DNA of 64,000 bases from Streptomyces tendae (GTDB lineage: Bacteria > Actinomycetota > Actinomycetes > Streptomycetales > Streptomycetaceae), in contig NZ_BMUY01000008.1 of NCBI RefSeq assembly GCF_014650435.1, positions 318,285 to 382,284 on the forward strand. Reading direction: 5' to 3'. The first letter of the stretch is position 1. Each line of letters opens with the position of its first letter. Both the position numbers and the translations under genes were made by a program. The notes beneath the pieces were generated by a model. It saw nothing but the letters and a program-made list of their open reading frames with translations. It ran no database searches and was not told the DNA's origin. Below, piece after piece: positions 39,963 through 48,148 of this stretch.

Positions 39963-41927
39963 TCACCCCCTCGTCGCCGGCGGTCCCCCTCGTGGGGGGT
40001 CGGGGAGTACCAGTGCGCCCTCCAGCGCGACCAGCCTGCGGCCCAGCTCGGGAGCGTGAGCCGGAGCCGGAGCCGACGGCAGGGGCGCGGGAAGGGCCTC
40101 GCGGAGTTCGGGTGAGCCGGGCAGGCCCGCGGCCGCCGCGCGGGCGAGGGCGTCCAGGTGACGTCCGACGCGGGCCGCGTCGTCGGGAGCGGGGGGCACC
40201 TGGGCGCCGAGCACGGTCCAGGTCAGCAGGCGTCGCACCGCCAGTACGGCCGGCCACAGCCGGTCCGCCGTACCGGTGGGGCGGACCTCCTCCGTCGGCA
40301 CGGCCGCGTGCATGTCCCACAGTTCCGCCATCCGCAGCCAGGCCGCTCCCTCGCGGGCGGGCAGGACCGCCCCTGTCCGCAGGCGCTCCCGCACGGCCGT
40401 ACCCGTCGCCGTCACGGCGTTCGACACCGCCGCGCGCACCCGGCGTCCGGGCACACCGGTCAACAGCAGTGTGGCGGCCAGACCGAGCACGAGACCGAGG
40501 GTCAGGTCGAGGAGTCGGAAGGCGGCCAGTCGGCCCAGGCCGACCGGGACGGCGGTGGCCACCAGCAGCAGGGCCACCGGGGTGTTCAGCATGGTGCGTA
40601 CGAAGAGGGCGCTGCGCGGTACGCCCCGCGAGACCGCGTGGGCGACGGTGACCACGGCGACGGTCACCCAGGTGCCCGGTTCGTAGAAGTGGAAGACCAG
40701 AGCCGTGACCCCCACCCCGGTGAGGGTTGCGGTGAACCGGGCCCGGGCCCGCCGGGCGGGCTGCTGACCCGGGCCGCCCTCCAGCGCCGCGGCCGCTCCC
40801 ACGGCCACCCACGCCGGGTGCAGGAGGGGGAGTGTGGCGCCCAGCGCGGTGCCGACCGCCACCGCGAGCCCGATCCGGAGGGCGACCGGGAGGTCGGGTG
40901 AGGAGCGGGACAGCAGGCCGCGCAGTTCCGACAGCATGCTTTTGCGGGGTGGCATCGGCACGGGCCACAGGTCGCGGGCCTCCGCCACTGCTTCCGGCGG
41001 GGATTGCGGACCGCCGGGAAGGGGCCCGGGGTCGCGGCCCGCCGCGATCTTCGTGGCGGCGGCCCGCAGCCACGCGACCCGGTCGGGCGACACCGGGGGC
41101 CCACCCCGTCCCGTCGCGTCCTGCGCCGTGTCGAGCAGCACCTCGAGCCGGATCATGAGGGTGTAGAGCGTCATCCGCCGGGGCGCCGGCTCGTGCGCGC
41201 CTCCTTCGCCGTGTCCACTGCGAGCGTTGTCGAGGGCGACCCAGGCACCGTGCACGGCCACGTAGGCGTTCCGGCCGGCGACGGGAGAAGCGCCCCGGGC
41301 GGCCGTCGCGGTGCCACCGGTCCCGGGTCCGGAGCGCCCCGCCGCGGCGGAGTCGACCCGCGTCCGCGTGAATTCCGCGACCGAACGGAAGGCGGCCGCC
41401 ACCGCCCGTTCCTCCGGTGCGTACGGCCGCGACAGCCACCCCGACATGGCGGACGCCCAGGACAGTGCCGCCCCGACGGCGAGGCACCCGACGCGCACCG
41501 CCGTGTCCGAGGGCCCCGCAGGCGGGAGGAAGGCCGCGAGTGCGGCGACCAGGATGACGAAGTAGCTGCCCGGCCCGCTCATGCGCAGGGTGCGCACGAG
41601 CAGGGTGGCCACGACGGCGACGGTCGAGAGCACCCCCACCATGACCCACACGTCTCCGGCGGCCGCGGAACCGGCGACGAAGGCCAGCAGGAAGAACGCC
41701 GAAAGGATCACGAGCAGGGGGCCCCGCCGGGGATAGGGCTCGCGGGCGCCGTACGCGTCCACATACCAGCCCATCGCGGCGAAGATCCCGTTGTGGATGC
41801 CGGCGACCGCCGTGACCACGCCGAAGGAGAGCCCGAAGACCACCAACGACCGTGCCGCGCGCGCCCGGTCGAAGGGAGTCGGTGCCGAGCGCCACCTGTG
41901 GGCCGTCCGGGTGACGGCCGTGCTCAC
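39963..41927 (-). CDS. FUSC-type membrane protein (aromatic-acid-exporter-like)
   Basis: 654 residues in two halves, each a bundle of about five or six hydrophobic helices (about 20-150 and 345-480) followed by a soluble helical region. This is the layout of fusaric-acid-resistance/YccS-type proteins. LRIGLAVAVGTALGATLPLL and HPAWVAVGAAAALEGG match the FUSC second module. GTG 41927 overlaps the crcB stop (GTGA), so it is cotranslated with two fluoride-channel genes. It is probably an efflux component; the substrate is unknown. Confidence 0.85.
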   Translation of the reverse strand: MSTAVTRTAHRWRSAPTPFDRARAARSLVVFGLSFGVVTAVAGIHNGIFAAMGWYVDAYGAREPYPRRGPLLVILSAFFLLAFVAGSAAAGDVWVMVGVLSTVAVVATLLVRTLRMSGPGSYFVILVAALAAFLPPAGPSDTAVRVGCLAVGAALSWASAMSGWLSRPYAPEERAVAAAFRSVAEFTRTRVDSAAAGRSGPGTGGTATAARGASPVAGRNAYVAVHGAWVALDNARSGHGEGGAHEPAPRRMTLYTLMIRLEVLLDTAQDATGRGGPPVSPDRVAWLRAAATKIAAGRDPGPLPGGPQSPPEAVAEARDLWPVPMPPRKSMLSELRGLLSRSSPDLPVALRIGLAVAVGTALGATLPLLHPAWVAVGAAAALEGGPGQQPARRARARFTATLTGVGVTALVFHFYEPGTWVTVAVVTVAHAVSRGVPRSALFVRTMLNTPVALLLVATAVPVGLGRLAAFRLLDLTLGLVLGLAATLLLTGVPGRRVRAAVSNAVTATGTAVRERLRTGAVLPAREGAAWLRMAELWDMHAAVPTEEVRPTGTADRLWPAVLAVRRLLTWTVLGAQVPPAPDDAARVGRHLDALARAAAAGLPGSPELREALPAPLPSAPAPAHAPELGRRLVALEGALVLPDPPRGGPPATRG

Positions 41928-42295
41928 CACAGGGCCTGGGCGACCGCCATGCCGGCGAACGACAGCCCGAGACCGAGGGCGACCGTCACGAACACGTAGC
42001 CCGCGGCCCCGGCGATCCGCCGGGCGCTCGCCATGGAGTGGACCTCGTTGGAGAACGTCGACCAGGTGGACAGGGCGCCGCAGAAGCCCGTGGACAGCAG
42101 CGCCTGACCCGTCCGGCCGAGCGCGTCCTCGGTGCCCGCCTGGACCAGGAAGCCCAGGAGCAGGGCGGCGGCCATGTTGGCGAGGAACGTGCCCCAGTGG
42201 AAGGGGCCCCGCAGGTGTTCCTTCGCCGCCGTACCGATCAGATAGCGGGCCGGTGCGCCGATCGCGCCGCCCGTCAGGACCAGCAGCCACTCCAT
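41924..42295 (-). CDS. crcB: Fluoride channel subunit CrcB/Fluc (second of pair)
   Basis: 123 residues with four helices. It begins GGAIGAPARYLIG, has the pore motif GTFLANMAAALLLGFL (conserved Asn), and TGFCGALSTWSTFSNEV, the Phe/Thr/Ser-rich fluoride pore segment. Actinobacteria often have two adjacent crcB genes whose products form an antiparallel heterodimer. ATG 42295 overlaps the last base of the upstream crcB stop. Exports fluoride passively. Confidence 0.94.
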   Translation of the reverse strand: MEWLLVLTGGAIGAPARYLIGTAAKEHLRGPFHWGTFLANMAAALLLGFLVQAGTEDALGRTGQALLSTGFCGALSTWSTFSNEVHSMASARRIAGAAGYVFVTVALGLGLSFAGMAVAQALW

Positions 42296-42786
42296 CAGGA
42301 CCCGCCTCCCTCGCCGGCCCCCGCGGGCCGGCGGCGCGCCAGGGCCAGTCGAGCCACGACCACGCCCAGGACCACCGCCGTCAGGCAGCCCGCCACCGTC
42401 ACCAGCAGGTTGGCCACGGCGTAGCCCGGCTGGTCGTTCTCGAACAGCCGACGGGTGTCGTCGGTGTAGGAGGAGAACGTGGTGAAGCCGCCGAGTACGC
42501 CGGTGCCGAGCATCGGATTGAGCAGGCGCGGGGCGCCGGTGAAGCGCTCCTTGAGCGCGACGATGAGCACACCCATCAGGAAGCACCCGACCACGTTGAT
42601 CAGCAGGGTCGTCACGGGGAACGCGGCCCCGCCGGTGCGCCACAGCAGGGAGGCGTCGCTTCCGTTGCGCCACAGGCGGGAGGCCCCGTAGCGCAGGAGG
42701 GCACCGGCCGCTCCGCCGACCGCCACCACGGCGACCACGGTCCACTGTGAGCCGCTCGCGGTGTCCGGATGAGGGTGAAGGTGCAT
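42295..42786 (-). CDS. crcB: Fluoride channel subunit CrcB/Fluc (first of pair)
   Basis: 163 residues. It starts with a His/Pro-rich segment (MHLHPHPDTASG), then VGGAAGALLRYGASRLW, pore segment TLLINVVGCFLMG and GVLGGFTTFSSYTDDT. It is longer at both ends than its partner. It leads the crcB-crcB-FUSC operon. The ATG at 42786 lies within a direct repeat of CGATATGCAC, so translation may be leaderless or depend on a poor ribosome site. No fluoride riboswitch is visible. Confidence 0.93.
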   Translation of the reverse strand: MHLHPHPDTASGSQWTVVAVVAVGGAAGALLRYGASRLWRNGSDASLLWRTGGAAFPVTTLLINVVGCFLMGVLIVALKERFTGAPRLLNPMLGTGVLGGFTTFSSYTDDTRRLFENDQPGYAVANLLVTVAGCLTAVVLGVVVARLALARRRPAGAGEGGGS

Positions 42787-42808
42787 ATCGCCAAAAAGTG
42801 CATATCGT
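42781..42808 (-). promoter_or_regulatory. CGATATGCAC direct repeat at the crcB start
   Basis: GTGCATATCG occurs at 42781-42790 and again at 42799-42808 (18-base period), read as CGATATGCAC on the crcB strand. The first copy contains the crcB start codon. It may be a repressor site or a short duplication. Confidence 0.45.
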
Positions 42809-42912
42809 CACACTAGCTGGCCCCCGATCACGCGGCCTCGTGTCAACGGGCGGCAGCTCACGAGCAGTCGACGGCCTGTCAGATGCCTTCACCACACCGC
42901 CGGGGAGTCAGC

Positions 42913-43902
42913 GTGGCCTCGCAGTCGATCGAGCACGGTGCGGGGTCGCCGACGCCGCAGTCGTCGGCGCACACGTGGAGAGGCACCGCTCTCGGAGCCC
43001 TGCGTGGCGTGGGCCAGGTGGACTTCCAGGCGAGCCTGTGGTGTTCGCTCGTCATCCTCGTCGCCCTCTGGGTGGCGGGCTGGGAGATCGGCCTGTTCGC
43101 CACCATCGGAGCGGTCGTCGCCACGCTGACGGCGCGGCTGCTGGCGGTCTCGCACGACTCGGTGACCCAGGGGCTGATGACCTATTGCGGGGTGCTGGGC
43201 GGCATCGCCATGGTGGTCTACCTCGGGAACCACCCCTCGACCTATGTGATGGCCGTGTGCGCGGCCGTGATGTGCACCCTGGTGACCGCCACGCTCGGGA
43301 CCCTGCTCACGCCGTTCGGACTCAGGGCCTTCACCGGGCCGTTCTGCCTGGTCTCCCTGGTGATGGTGCTGGGCGCCCCCTCCTTCGAGCGTGTCTGGCA
43401 CGGGACCCCCGAGTCCGCCGTCACCCCGGCCACCCCCAAGAGCCCTTACGTCAGCTGGACGGACGTGTGGCAGGGCTTCTTCTCCAACTTCTCGCAGATC
43501 TTCTTCGTCGAGACCTGGTACGTCGGCCTGATCATGCTGGCCGGCCTCTTCCTGGCCGGGTGGAGGGTGGGGCTGTTCGCCGTACTGGGCAGCGTCGTGG
43601 GGATCCTCACCGCGTGGGCGCTGGGCGCTCCGGCCGCACTGATCGGCGAGGGGATCTACGGCTACAACGCGGTCCTGACGAGCCTCGCGTTCGGCGTCGT
43701 CCTGCTGCGCGCCACCGCCTGGAACTTCGTCTACACCGTGGTGGCCGCCGCCGCCACCACCGCCCTGACGGCATCCCTGTCGGTGCTGTTCGAGAAGTTC
43801 GGCAGCCACACCTTCACCTGGCCGTTCAACATCGCCACCTGGGCGCTGCTGGCGGCGGTGCCCTTCCTGTCCCGCATCACCCTGCTGGCCGACGACTCCT
43901 GA
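42913..43902 (+). CDS. Urea transporter (UT/Yut family)
   Basis: About 329 residues and ten hydrophobic helices. Two homologous halves follow the UT pattern: the first contains DFQASLWCSLVILVALWVAG and YCGVLGGIAMVVYLGN, and the second FFVETWYVGLIMLAGLFLAG and GIYGYNAVLTSLAFGVVLL, a typical UT signature (GYNAVL). It imports urea by facilitated diffusion. GTG 42913 with GGGGAG just upstream is preferred; ATG 42883 in the same frame lacks a ribosome site. It heads the urease cluster. Confidence 0.9.
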   Translation: MASQSIEHGAGSPTPQSSAHTWRGTALGALRGVGQVDFQASLWCSLVILVALWVAGWEIGLFATIGAVVATLTARLLAVSHDSVTQGLMTYCGVLGGIAMVVYLGNHPSTYVMAVCAAVMCTLVTATLGTLLTPFGLRAFTGPFCLVSLVMVLGAPSFERVWHGTPESAVTPATPKSPYVSWTDVWQGFFSNFSQIFFVETWYVGLIMLAGLFLAGWRVGLFAVLGSVVGILTAWALGAPAALIGEGIYGYNAVLTSLAFGVVLLRATAWNFVYTVVAAAATTALTASLSVLFEKFGSHTFTWPFNIATWALLAAVPFLSRITLLADDS

Positions 43903-43959
43903 GGTCCGGCCCGACGACGACCGTGTCACGCTCCCCGCGTCACCGAGGAAGGCAGTCCC

Positions 43960-44265
43960 ATGAATCTGGCCCCCCGAGAAATCGACAAGCTGCTGGTGTA
44001 CGTCGTGGCGAACCTGGCGCGCCAACGTCGGGAACGCGGCCTCAAGCTCAACTACAGCGAATCGGTGGCGCTCATCACCGAGGCCATCCTCGAAGCCGCG
44101 CGGGACGGCAAGACCGTCGCCGACTGCATGGAACTGGGCCGGCAGGTGGTCCGCGAGCAGCAGACCATGCCGGGCGTGCGGGAGATGCTGCCGCTGCTCC
44201 AGGTCGAGGCCACCTTCGACGACGGCAACAAGCTCGTCTCCTGCCACGACCCGGTCGGCGGCTGA
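43960..44265 (+). CDS. ureA: Urease gamma subunit
   Basis: 101 residues, the usual length: MNLAPREIDKLLVYVVANLA, LNYSESVALITEAILEAARDGKTV and MPGVREMLPLLQVEATFDDG. It forms part of the (alpha-beta-gamma)3 urease. GAGGAAGG precedes ATG 43960. Unusually, the next gene is not ureB but a CbiX-like gene beginning two bases after the stop. Confidence 0.97.
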   Translation: MNLAPREIDKLLVYVVANLARQRRERGLKLNYSESVALITEAILEAARDGKTVADCMELGRQVVREQQTMPGVREMLPLLQVEATFDDGNKLVSCHDPVGG

Positions 44266-44267
44266 CC

Positions 44268-45143
44268 GTGCGCCGCGGCACGGTGGTCGCGGTCTGCGGC
44301 CATGAGAGCGACGGCGGACAGGCCCTGCGGGACCTCGTGGACCCCCGCGTCTCCTGCGTGTCCGGCGGTCGTGAACTGCTCCGGCGTGTCCGCGCGTCGC
44401 GCTCCCGCGGCGAGGACGTCTGCGTGGTGCCGATGACGCTGGGCCGCGACCCGGAGCTGGTCGCCGACGCCGCCCGCACGCTGCTGGGCCTGACCCCGCA
44501 GGAGCGTGCCGGGACGGTGCTGGCGGAGCCGTTCGGGACCACCGGGCACCTGGTCGGCTGGCTCCGGGCGGCGGCCTCGCGGCTACCGGAGGACCGGGCG
44601 CTCCTGGTCACCGCGCCGTCCGGCGACCCCTTCGTCGACGCGGACCTCTTCCGGACCGCACGTCTGGTGCGGCAGTACGGCCGCCACCGCATCGTCGAGG
44701 TCGCCCTCACCGGTGGCGACCCGGACCCGGCCGAGGGCGTCCGGCGGTGCCGTCTCCTGGGCGCCGAGCGCGTCGTGCTGCTCCCGGCCGCCTGGACGGT
44801 CCCGCCTGTGCCGGACCCCGGGTACTGCGAGCCGGGCGGGCCCCTCCTGACGGCGCCCGCGACGGCCGGCGTGCTCGACGCGCGCGTCGGCGACGCCTGG
44901 CACCGGCACGACAGGCACGGCGACGACGGCCTGCCCCGGGGCCTCACGGCGGCCCACGACCACGGCCATTCCCACAGCCACGGTCCGGGCGGCCACGACC
45001 ACGACCACGGTGGTCACAGCCACAGCCACAGCCACAGCCACAGCCAAAGCCACAGCCATGGTCACAGCCACGGCGCGGCCACCCCCGCCCACGCCACCTC
45101 CCCCGTCTCCTCCGTTCTCCCGTCCAGCAGGAGCCTTCGATGA
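44268..45143 (+). CDS. CbiX/SirB-like chelatase homologue with His-rich tail, within the urease operon
   Basis: 291 residues. The first half starts VVAVCGHES (compare GHGS of CbiX) and has VVPMTLGRDPELVADAA and LAEPFGTTGHLVGWL. A second, weaker half (ALLVTAPSGDPFVDADLF, ERVVLLPAAW) suggests the two-domain CbiX layout. The second usual metal His position appears replaced. The tail from about residue 210 has 21 His in some 65 residues, partly (HS)n. GTG 44268 directly follows ureA and the stop overlaps ureB (ATGA). No ureE exists here, so a nickel-storage or delivery role for urease is my inference. Family call is moderate. Confidence 0.75.
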   Translation: MRRGTVVAVCGHESDGGQALRDLVDPRVSCVSGGRELLRRVRASRSRGEDVCVVPMTLGRDPELVADAARTLLGLTPQERAGTVLAEPFGTTGHLVGWLRAAASRLPEDRALLVTAPSGDPFVDADLFRTARLVRQYGRHRIVEVALTGGDPDPAEGVRRCRLLGAERVVLLPAAWTVPPVPDPGYCEPGGPLLTAPATAGVLDARVGDAWHRHDRHGDDGLPRGLTAAHDHGHSHSHGPGGHDHDHGGHSHSHSHSHSQSHSHGHSHGAATPAHATSPVSSVLPSSRSLR

Positions 45144-45562
45144 AACTCCCTCCGCGTTACCAGTACGCCGACGAGCCGATCGAGATCAACGCCGGCCGGC
45201 GGACCCTCAAGGTCACGGTCAGCAACACCGGCGACCGCGCCGTCCAGGTCGGTTCGGACTACCACTTCTTCGAGGCGAACTCCGCTCTCGAGTTCGACCG
45301 CGAGGCCACCCTCGGCATGCACCTCAACATCGCCGCCGGCACCTCCGTCCGCTTCGAGCCCGGCGGCAAGCGCGAGGTCGAGCTGTGTACCTACGCCGGC
45401 ACCGGCCGCCTCACCGGTTTCAGCGGCCTGCTCAACGGCAGCGTCAAGTCGCACCCCGCGCGGGTGGAGGCCGTGAGCCGGGCACTGGAGCGCGGTTTCC
45501 GGAGCACCGGCGCCCCGGACAAGGGCGGCGCCAAGAAGGCCAAGAAGAAGGGATCCAACTGA
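45140..45562 (+). CDS. ureB: Urease beta subunit with Lys-rich C-terminal extension
   Basis: 140 residues. The first 103 or so are canonical: ITV-like core RRTLKVTVSNTGDRAVQVGS, then DYHFFEANSALEFDRE, GMHLNIAAGTSVRFEPG and TGRLTGFSGLLNG. The remaining 35 or so form an extension ending GGAKKAKKKGSN, longer than the common 100-110-residue form. AGGAG at 45129-45133 serves ATG 45140, which overlaps the preceding stop. ureC begins after two bases. Confidence 0.97.
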   Translation: MKLPPRYQYADEPIEINAGRRTLKVTVSNTGDRAVQVGSDYHFFEANSALEFDREATLGMHLNIAAGTSVRFEPGGKREVELCTYAGTGRLTGFSGLLNGSVKSHPARVEAVSRALERGFRSTGAPDKGGAKKAKKKGSN

Positions 45563-45563
45563 G

Positions 45564-47288
45564 ATGCCGACCCTGACCCGCAAGCAGTACGCCGACCTGT
45601 TCGGCCCCACGGTGGGCGACCGGATCCGGCTGGCCGACACCAACCTCGTCATCGAGGTCGAGAAGGACGTCCGTGAGGGCTCCTACGGCGACGAGGTGGT
45701 CTACGGCGGCGGCAAGACCATGCGGGACGGCATGGCCGCGGACCCCCAGGCCACCGCGGCACAGGGCGCCCTGGACCTCGTCATCACCAACGCCGTGGTC
45801 CTGGACGCGGTGATCGGCGTCGTCAAGTGCGACATCGGCGTCAAGGACGGGTTCATCGCGGGTATCGGCAAGGCCGGCAACCCGCAGACCCAGGACGCCG
45901 TCGACCCCCGGCTCGTCATCGGCCCGGGTACCGAGGTCATCGCCGGCGAGCACCTGATCGCCACCGCGGGGGCGATGGACTCGCATGTCCACCTGATCGC
46001 TCCCCAGCAGTGCGAGCAGGCGCTCAGCAACGGCATCACCACCCTCTTCGGCGGCGGCACCGGGCCGACGGACGGGACCAACGGCACGACCTGCACGCCC
46101 GGCCCCTACAACCTCGGCCGCCTTCTGGAGTCCGCCGAGGACCTGCCGGTCAACCTCGGCATCATGGGCAAGGGCAACGGCAGTCTCCCCGCGGCGCTGG
46201 ACGAGCAGATCGAGGCGGGCGCCGCCGCGCTCAAGGTGCACGAGGACTGGGGTTCCACCCCCGCCGTCATCGACAACGCGCTGGCGGTCGCCGACCGGCA
46301 CGACGTCCAGGTGGCCATCCACACGGACACGCTCAACGAGGGCGGCTTCTTCGAGGACACCCGGTCCGCGATCGACGGCCGCACGATCCACACCTTCCAC
46401 AGCGAGGGGGCGGGCGGCGGCCACGCCCCCGACATCCTGCGGGTCACCGGCGAACCCAACGTCCTTCCCTCGTCGACCAACCCGACGCTGCCGTACACCA
46501 AGAACTCCGTGGACGAGTTGCTGGACATGGTGATGGTCTGCCACCACCTCAGCCACGACATCCCCGAGGACGTCGCCTTCGCCGACAGCCGGGTGCGGGC
46601 GGAGACCATCGCGGCCGAGACGGTCCTGCACGACCAGGGCGTCATCAGCATGATCTCGTCCGACTCGCAGGCCATGGGCCGGATCGGCGAGTCCGTCACC
46701 CGCGCGTTCCAGATCGCCCACGTCTGCAAGGAGGCATTCGGCCCGCTGCCGGAGGACTCCGCGCGCAACGACAACAACCGCGTCCTGCGCTACCTGGCCA
46801 AGGTCACCGTCAACCCGGCCGTCGCCAGCGGCATCTCGGACTACGTGGGGACGCTGGAGGCGGGCAAGCTCGCGGACATCGTGCTGTGGCCCATGCACTC
46901 CTTCGGCGCCAAGCCCAAGATGGTCATCAAGGGCGGCATCGTCTCCTGGGCGCAGATGGGCGACCCGAACGCCTCCCTGCCCACTCCCCAGCCCGTCTAC
47001 TACCGGCCCATGTTCGGCCAGTACGGGCGCGCCCTGCAGTCGACGCACGTCACCTTCATGTCGCAGGCCGGCATCGCGGCCGGGGTGCCGGAGAAGCTCG
47101 GCCTCCAGAAGAAGGTGCTGCCGGTGCGCAAGACCCGCATGATCGGCAAGCACAACATGGTCCGCAACGACGTGGTGCCCGACATCCAGGTGGACCCGGA
47201 GACGTACAAGGTCACGGTCAACGGCAAGGTCGCGACCATCGACCCGGCCCAGAAGCTGCCGCTCAACCAGCTCTTCTTCCTCGCCTGA
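45564..47288 (+). CDS. ureC: Urease alpha subunit
   Basis: 574 residues. Nickel ligands are visible: H141 and H143 (DSHVHL), the carbamylated lysine K224 (ALKVHEDWG), HTDTLNEGGF and TFHSEGAGGGHAPD. The active-site flap has C326 in VCHHL, but it continues SHDIPEDVAF where DPKIPEDVAF-like sequences are usual. It hydrolyses urea to ammonia and carbamate in the cytoplasm. It is the catalytic core of the cluster and is followed by accessory genes ureF, ureG and ureD. Confidence 0.98.
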   Translation: MPTLTRKQYADLFGPTVGDRIRLADTNLVIEVEKDVREGSYGDEVVYGGGKTMRDGMAADPQATAAQGALDLVITNAVVLDAVIGVVKCDIGVKDGFIAGIGKAGNPQTQDAVDPRLVIGPGTEVIAGEHLIATAGAMDSHVHLIAPQQCEQALSNGITTLFGGGTGPTDGTNGTTCTPGPYNLGRLLESAEDLPVNLGIMGKGNGSLPAALDEQIEAGAAALKVHEDWGSTPAVIDNALAVADRHDVQVAIHTDTLNEGGFFEDTRSAIDGRTIHTFHSEGAGGGHAPDILRVTGEPNVLPSSTNPTLPYTKNSVDELLDMVMVCHHLSHDIPEDVAFADSRVRAETIAAETVLHDQGVISMISSDSQAMGRIGESVTRAFQIAHVCKEAFGPLPEDSARNDNNRVLRYLAKVTVNPAVASGISDYVGTLEAGKLADIVLWPMHSFGAKPKMVIKGGIVSWAQMGDPNASLPTPQPVYYRPMFGQYGRALQSTHVTFMSQAGIAAGVPEKLGLQKKVLPVRKTRMIGKHNMVRNDVVPDIQVDPETYKVTVNGKVATIDPAQKLPLNQLFFLA

Positions 47289-47293
47289 GCACC

Positions 47294-48082
47294 ATGTACC
47301 GCGACGAGAAGACCGCGACGGCCGAGGTGGCCGAGGTGGCCGAGGTGGCCGAGGACGACGGTCCGCACGCGGCGGACGCGGAGACGGCCCCGGTGTCCGA
47401 CCTGGGCCACCTCCTCGTCAGCCTGCAGCTGACCGACTCGGCGTTCCCGAGCGGGTTCTACACCCTGTCCCACGGCCTTGAGGGCTTCGCACAGCAGGGG
47501 GCGGTCGACCACGGCTCCTTGTCCCCGTTGCTGCACGACGTCCTCAGGCACGGCGTCGGCCCGGCCGACGCCACCGCGCTCGCCCTGGCCCACCGTGCCG
47601 CCGCGGCCGGCGACTGGGAGGCGGTGGCCGTGACGGACCGCCGCCTGTACGCCACGAAGCTCGGCCAGGAGACGCGCCAGGCGGCGACGCGGACCGGACG
47701 CCAGTTGCTGGACCTCGCGGCCGAGGTCTTCGGCGCCCCCGGCGTCGCCCACTACCACCGCGTGGTGACGGAGCGCAGGGCACCGGGCACCCAGGCCGTC
47801 GCCGCGGGCGTCGTGTACGCGGCGACCGGGGTGCCCGTGCGGCAGGCCGTCGCCGCCGACCTCTTCGCGTTCTGCGCCAGCTTCGCCGGTGCGGCGCTGA
47901 GACTGCGGCTGACCGACCACCGGCTGGCCCAGGGCCTGCTGCGACAGGCCGCACCGGTGATCGAGGAGACCACTCGCGAAGCCCTGGAGCGAGGGCTCGA
48001 CGACCTCGGGGCGACCACGTTCGCGGTGGACGTCATGTCGGCCCGTCACGAGCGGGCCCCGGCCCGGCTGTTCGCGAGCTGA
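47294..48082 (+). CDS. ureF: Urease accessory protein UreF
   Basis: 262 residues, all-helical. The core contains LQLTDSAFPSGFYTLSHGLEGF, the UreF signature, then ATRTGRQLLDLAAEVFG and ATGVPVRQAVAADLFAF. The first 38 or so residues are an acidic extension with a 9-base repeat (AEV three times at 47321-47350). UreF bridges UreD-urease and UreG and controls GTP-dependent nickel insertion. ATG 47294 starts five bases after the ureC stop. Confidence 0.94.
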   Translation: MYRDEKTATAEVAEVAEVAEDDGPHAADAETAPVSDLGHLLVSLQLTDSAFPSGFYTLSHGLEGFAQQGAVDHGSLSPLLHDVLRHGVGPADATALALAHRAAAAGDWEAVAVTDRRLYATKLGQETRQAATRTGRQLLDLAAEVFGAPGVAHYHRVVTERRAPGTQAVAAGVVYAATGVPVRQAVAADLFAFCASFAGAALRLRLTDHRLAQGLLRQAAPVIEETTREALERGLDDLGATTFAVDVMSARHERAPARLFAS

Positions 48083-48148
48083 GCACGCAACCGACCCACC
48101 CGCCGGCCGCGACGCCCGGCGGGCCAGACCCAGGAGAAGAGGAAGAAC

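Noticed and set aside
38675..42900. bldA as an integration site for a mobile island carrying the downstream genes
   Set aside because: I looked for a repeated tRNA 3' end, integrase or transposase nearby and saw none; codon use is typical throughout.
42787..42912. Fluoride riboswitch before crcB
   Set aside because: None of the conserved crcB riboswitch elements could be seen in the short divergent region.
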